Of a stretch of DNA of 7,182 bases, positions 6,626 to 7,182 are shown piece by piece. The stretch is from contig CACZNO010000080.1 in assembly GCA_902782505.1 (NCBI GenBank), positions 1 to 7,182 on the forward strand, in the 5' to 3' direction. Below the pieces are notes generated by a model that saw only the letters and a program-made list of their open reading frames with translations, was not told the origin of the DNA and searched no databases. The stretch's first letter is position 1. The number at the start of each line of letters is the position of its first letter. Source of the stretch: an uncultured Erysipelotrichaceae bacterium (lineage in GTDB: Bacteria; Bacillota_I; Bacilli_A; Erysipelotrichales; Erysipelotrichaceae). The translations under genes and the position numbers were made by a program.

Positions 6626-6631
6626 AGGAGG
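6626..6631 (+). promoter_or_regulatory. Ribosome binding site of the Spx/ArsC-like gene
   Basis: AGGAGG is a full Shine-Dalgarno match seven bases before the ATG at 6639 and supports that start. The CCTCC arm of the preceding terminator (6596-6600) could pair either with the terminator's own GGAGG or with the GGAGG here. Confidence 0.85.
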
Positions 6632-6638
6632 AAAGAAT

Positions 6639-6992
6639 ATGCTGTTTGTCGAATATGCGAAATGCGGCACCTGCCGCAAGGCCAAGAAGTGGCTGGACGC
6701 GCACGGTTTTGAATACGAAGACCGCCCGATCAAGGAAGAAAACCCGACGGAGGAAGAATTGCGCGCCTGGTCGAAACTTTCCGGTATTTCTCCGCGGAAA
6801 ATGTTCAATACCAGCGGAATGCTGTACCGTGAGATGGGACTGAAGGAAAAACTGGCTTCCATGCCGGAGGACGAAATGTTCGCGCTTCTGGCGACGGACG
6901 GAATGCTGGTAAAACGCCCGGTTCTGGTATCGGGGAATACGGTATTTTTCGGCTTTAAGGAAAACGAATGGGAAGGAAAACTCACACGATGA
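6639..6992 (+). CDS. Spx/ArsC-family thioredoxin-fold protein
   Basis: This 117-residue protein matches the ArsC/Spx/YusI-like family in length and layout. It opens with a beta strand and the redox motif KCGTCRKAKKWL, giving C10-x2-C13. It continues with the family segments ENPTEEEL, FNTSG, GLKEKL and DGMLVKRPVLV, the last containing the arginine conserved in ArsC-like proteins (R89). Members include glutathione- or thioredoxin-linked arsenate reductases and the RNA-polymerase-binding regulator Spx. This one resembles the broad group of small ArsC-like proteins whose substrate is not established, and no arsenic genes are nearby, so a thiol-redox role is as far as the sequence goes. It has a strong ribosome binding site and overlaps the next gene by ATGA, so the two are translationally coupled. 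No promoter is obvious; expression may come from read-through of the nrdD terminator. Confidence 0.9.
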   Translation: MLFVEYAKCGTCRKAKKWLDAHGFEYEDRPIKEENPTEEELRAWSKLSGISPRKMFNTSGMLYREMGLKEKLASMPEDEMFALLATDGMLVKRPVLVSGNTVFFGFKENEWEGKLTR

Positions 6993-7182
6993 AAAAAGCG
7001 ATTCTGTTTGACATGGACAATACCCTGATTGACAGGGAAAAAGCGATGCGTATTGCGTACCGGGATCAGGTGAAACTCTTTTATCCGGACGATGAGGCAA
7101 AACAGGAAGAGATGTACGGTTATCTTTTGGAGATCGACGATCACGGACAGATGCCTCCCTTGCGGCGTTACCAATACGCCCG
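6989..7182 (+). CDS. HAD-superfamily hydrolase, N-terminal fragment (cut by window edge)
   Basis: The first 64 codons are present. The N-terminus KKAILFDMDNTLID contains HAD motif I, with the nucleophile Asp8 and acid/base Asp10 (D-x-D-N-T), and is followed by a helical stretch that looks like the start of a cap domain. HAD enzymes of this type are usually small-molecule phosphatases; the substrate cannot be told from this fragment. The start ATG overlaps the previous stop in the ATGA arrangement, with a modest AAGGA about 11 bases upstream, so it probably depends on coupling with the Spx/ArsC-like gene. The remaining motifs lie beyond the window. Confidence 0.9.
   Translation, partial: MKKAILFDMDNTLIDREKAMRIAYRDQVKLFYPDDEAKQEEMYGYLLEIDDHGQMPPLRRYQYA

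Noticed and set aside
6022..7174. Minus-strand ORFs of 158-210 codons under nrdD, the Spx/ArsC-like gene and the HAD gene
   Set aside because: They overlap well-identified plus-strand genes along their whole length and show no recognisable motif.
1..7182. CRISPR arrays, insertion sequences, tRNA or rRNA genes, riboswitches
   Set aside because: No regularly spaced repeats, transposase motifs, terminal inverted repeats, tRNA-like cloverleaf or long structured leader was seen. The only non-coding stretches are 2789-3025, 4157-4182 and 6586-6638.

Overview
The window looks like chromosomal DNA of an anaerobic, moderate-G+C member of the Bacillota. The Erysipelotrichia are a reasonable guess because of the class III ribonucleotide reductase set and the Spx/ArsC-like gene, but no species can be named from the sequence. 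Strong GGAGG-type ribosome binding sites and extended -10 promoters fit this placement. The window holds six genes in two divergent blocks separated by a 237-base promoter region.

Left block (minus strand, 2788 down to the left edge). A 552-residue STAND NTPase carries a NACHT ATPase core with intact Walker A and B motifs. Its helical N-terminal region contains an RNxxxH motif, the signature of HEPN ribonucleases. It overlaps by 17 bases the start of a second long ORF that is cut by the window edge and resembles no family I recognise. The architecture (toxic effector, NACHT switch, helical C-terminal partner) is that of bacterial NLR-like anti-phage proteins. The second ORF may be a separate partner, or the sensor half of the same protein split by a frameshift.

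Middle (2789-3025). Both directions have an extended -10 box (TGGTATAAT leftward, TGGTATTAT rightward). Two perfect 14-bp palindromes, at 2941-2954 and 3001-3014, flank the rightward promoter and are candidate operators.

Right block (plus strand). The first gene fuses a MarR-type winged-helix domain to a complete NrdG radical-SAM activase. The second, 26 bases downstream, is nrdD, the oxygen-sensitive class III ribonucleotide reductase, carrying a C-terminal glutaredoxin/NrdH-like domain with a CPNC active site. The operon would therefore encode activase, likely regulator, reductase and likely electron donor in two polypeptides. A rho-independent terminator follows nrdD. An Spx/ArsC-like thioredoxin-fold gene then overlaps by ATGA the start of a HAD-family hydrolase that runs off the right edge.

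The most notable points are the HEPN-NACHT protein with its overlapping partner, the MarR-NrdG fusion with palindromes at its own promoter, and the NrdD-glutaredoxin fusion.
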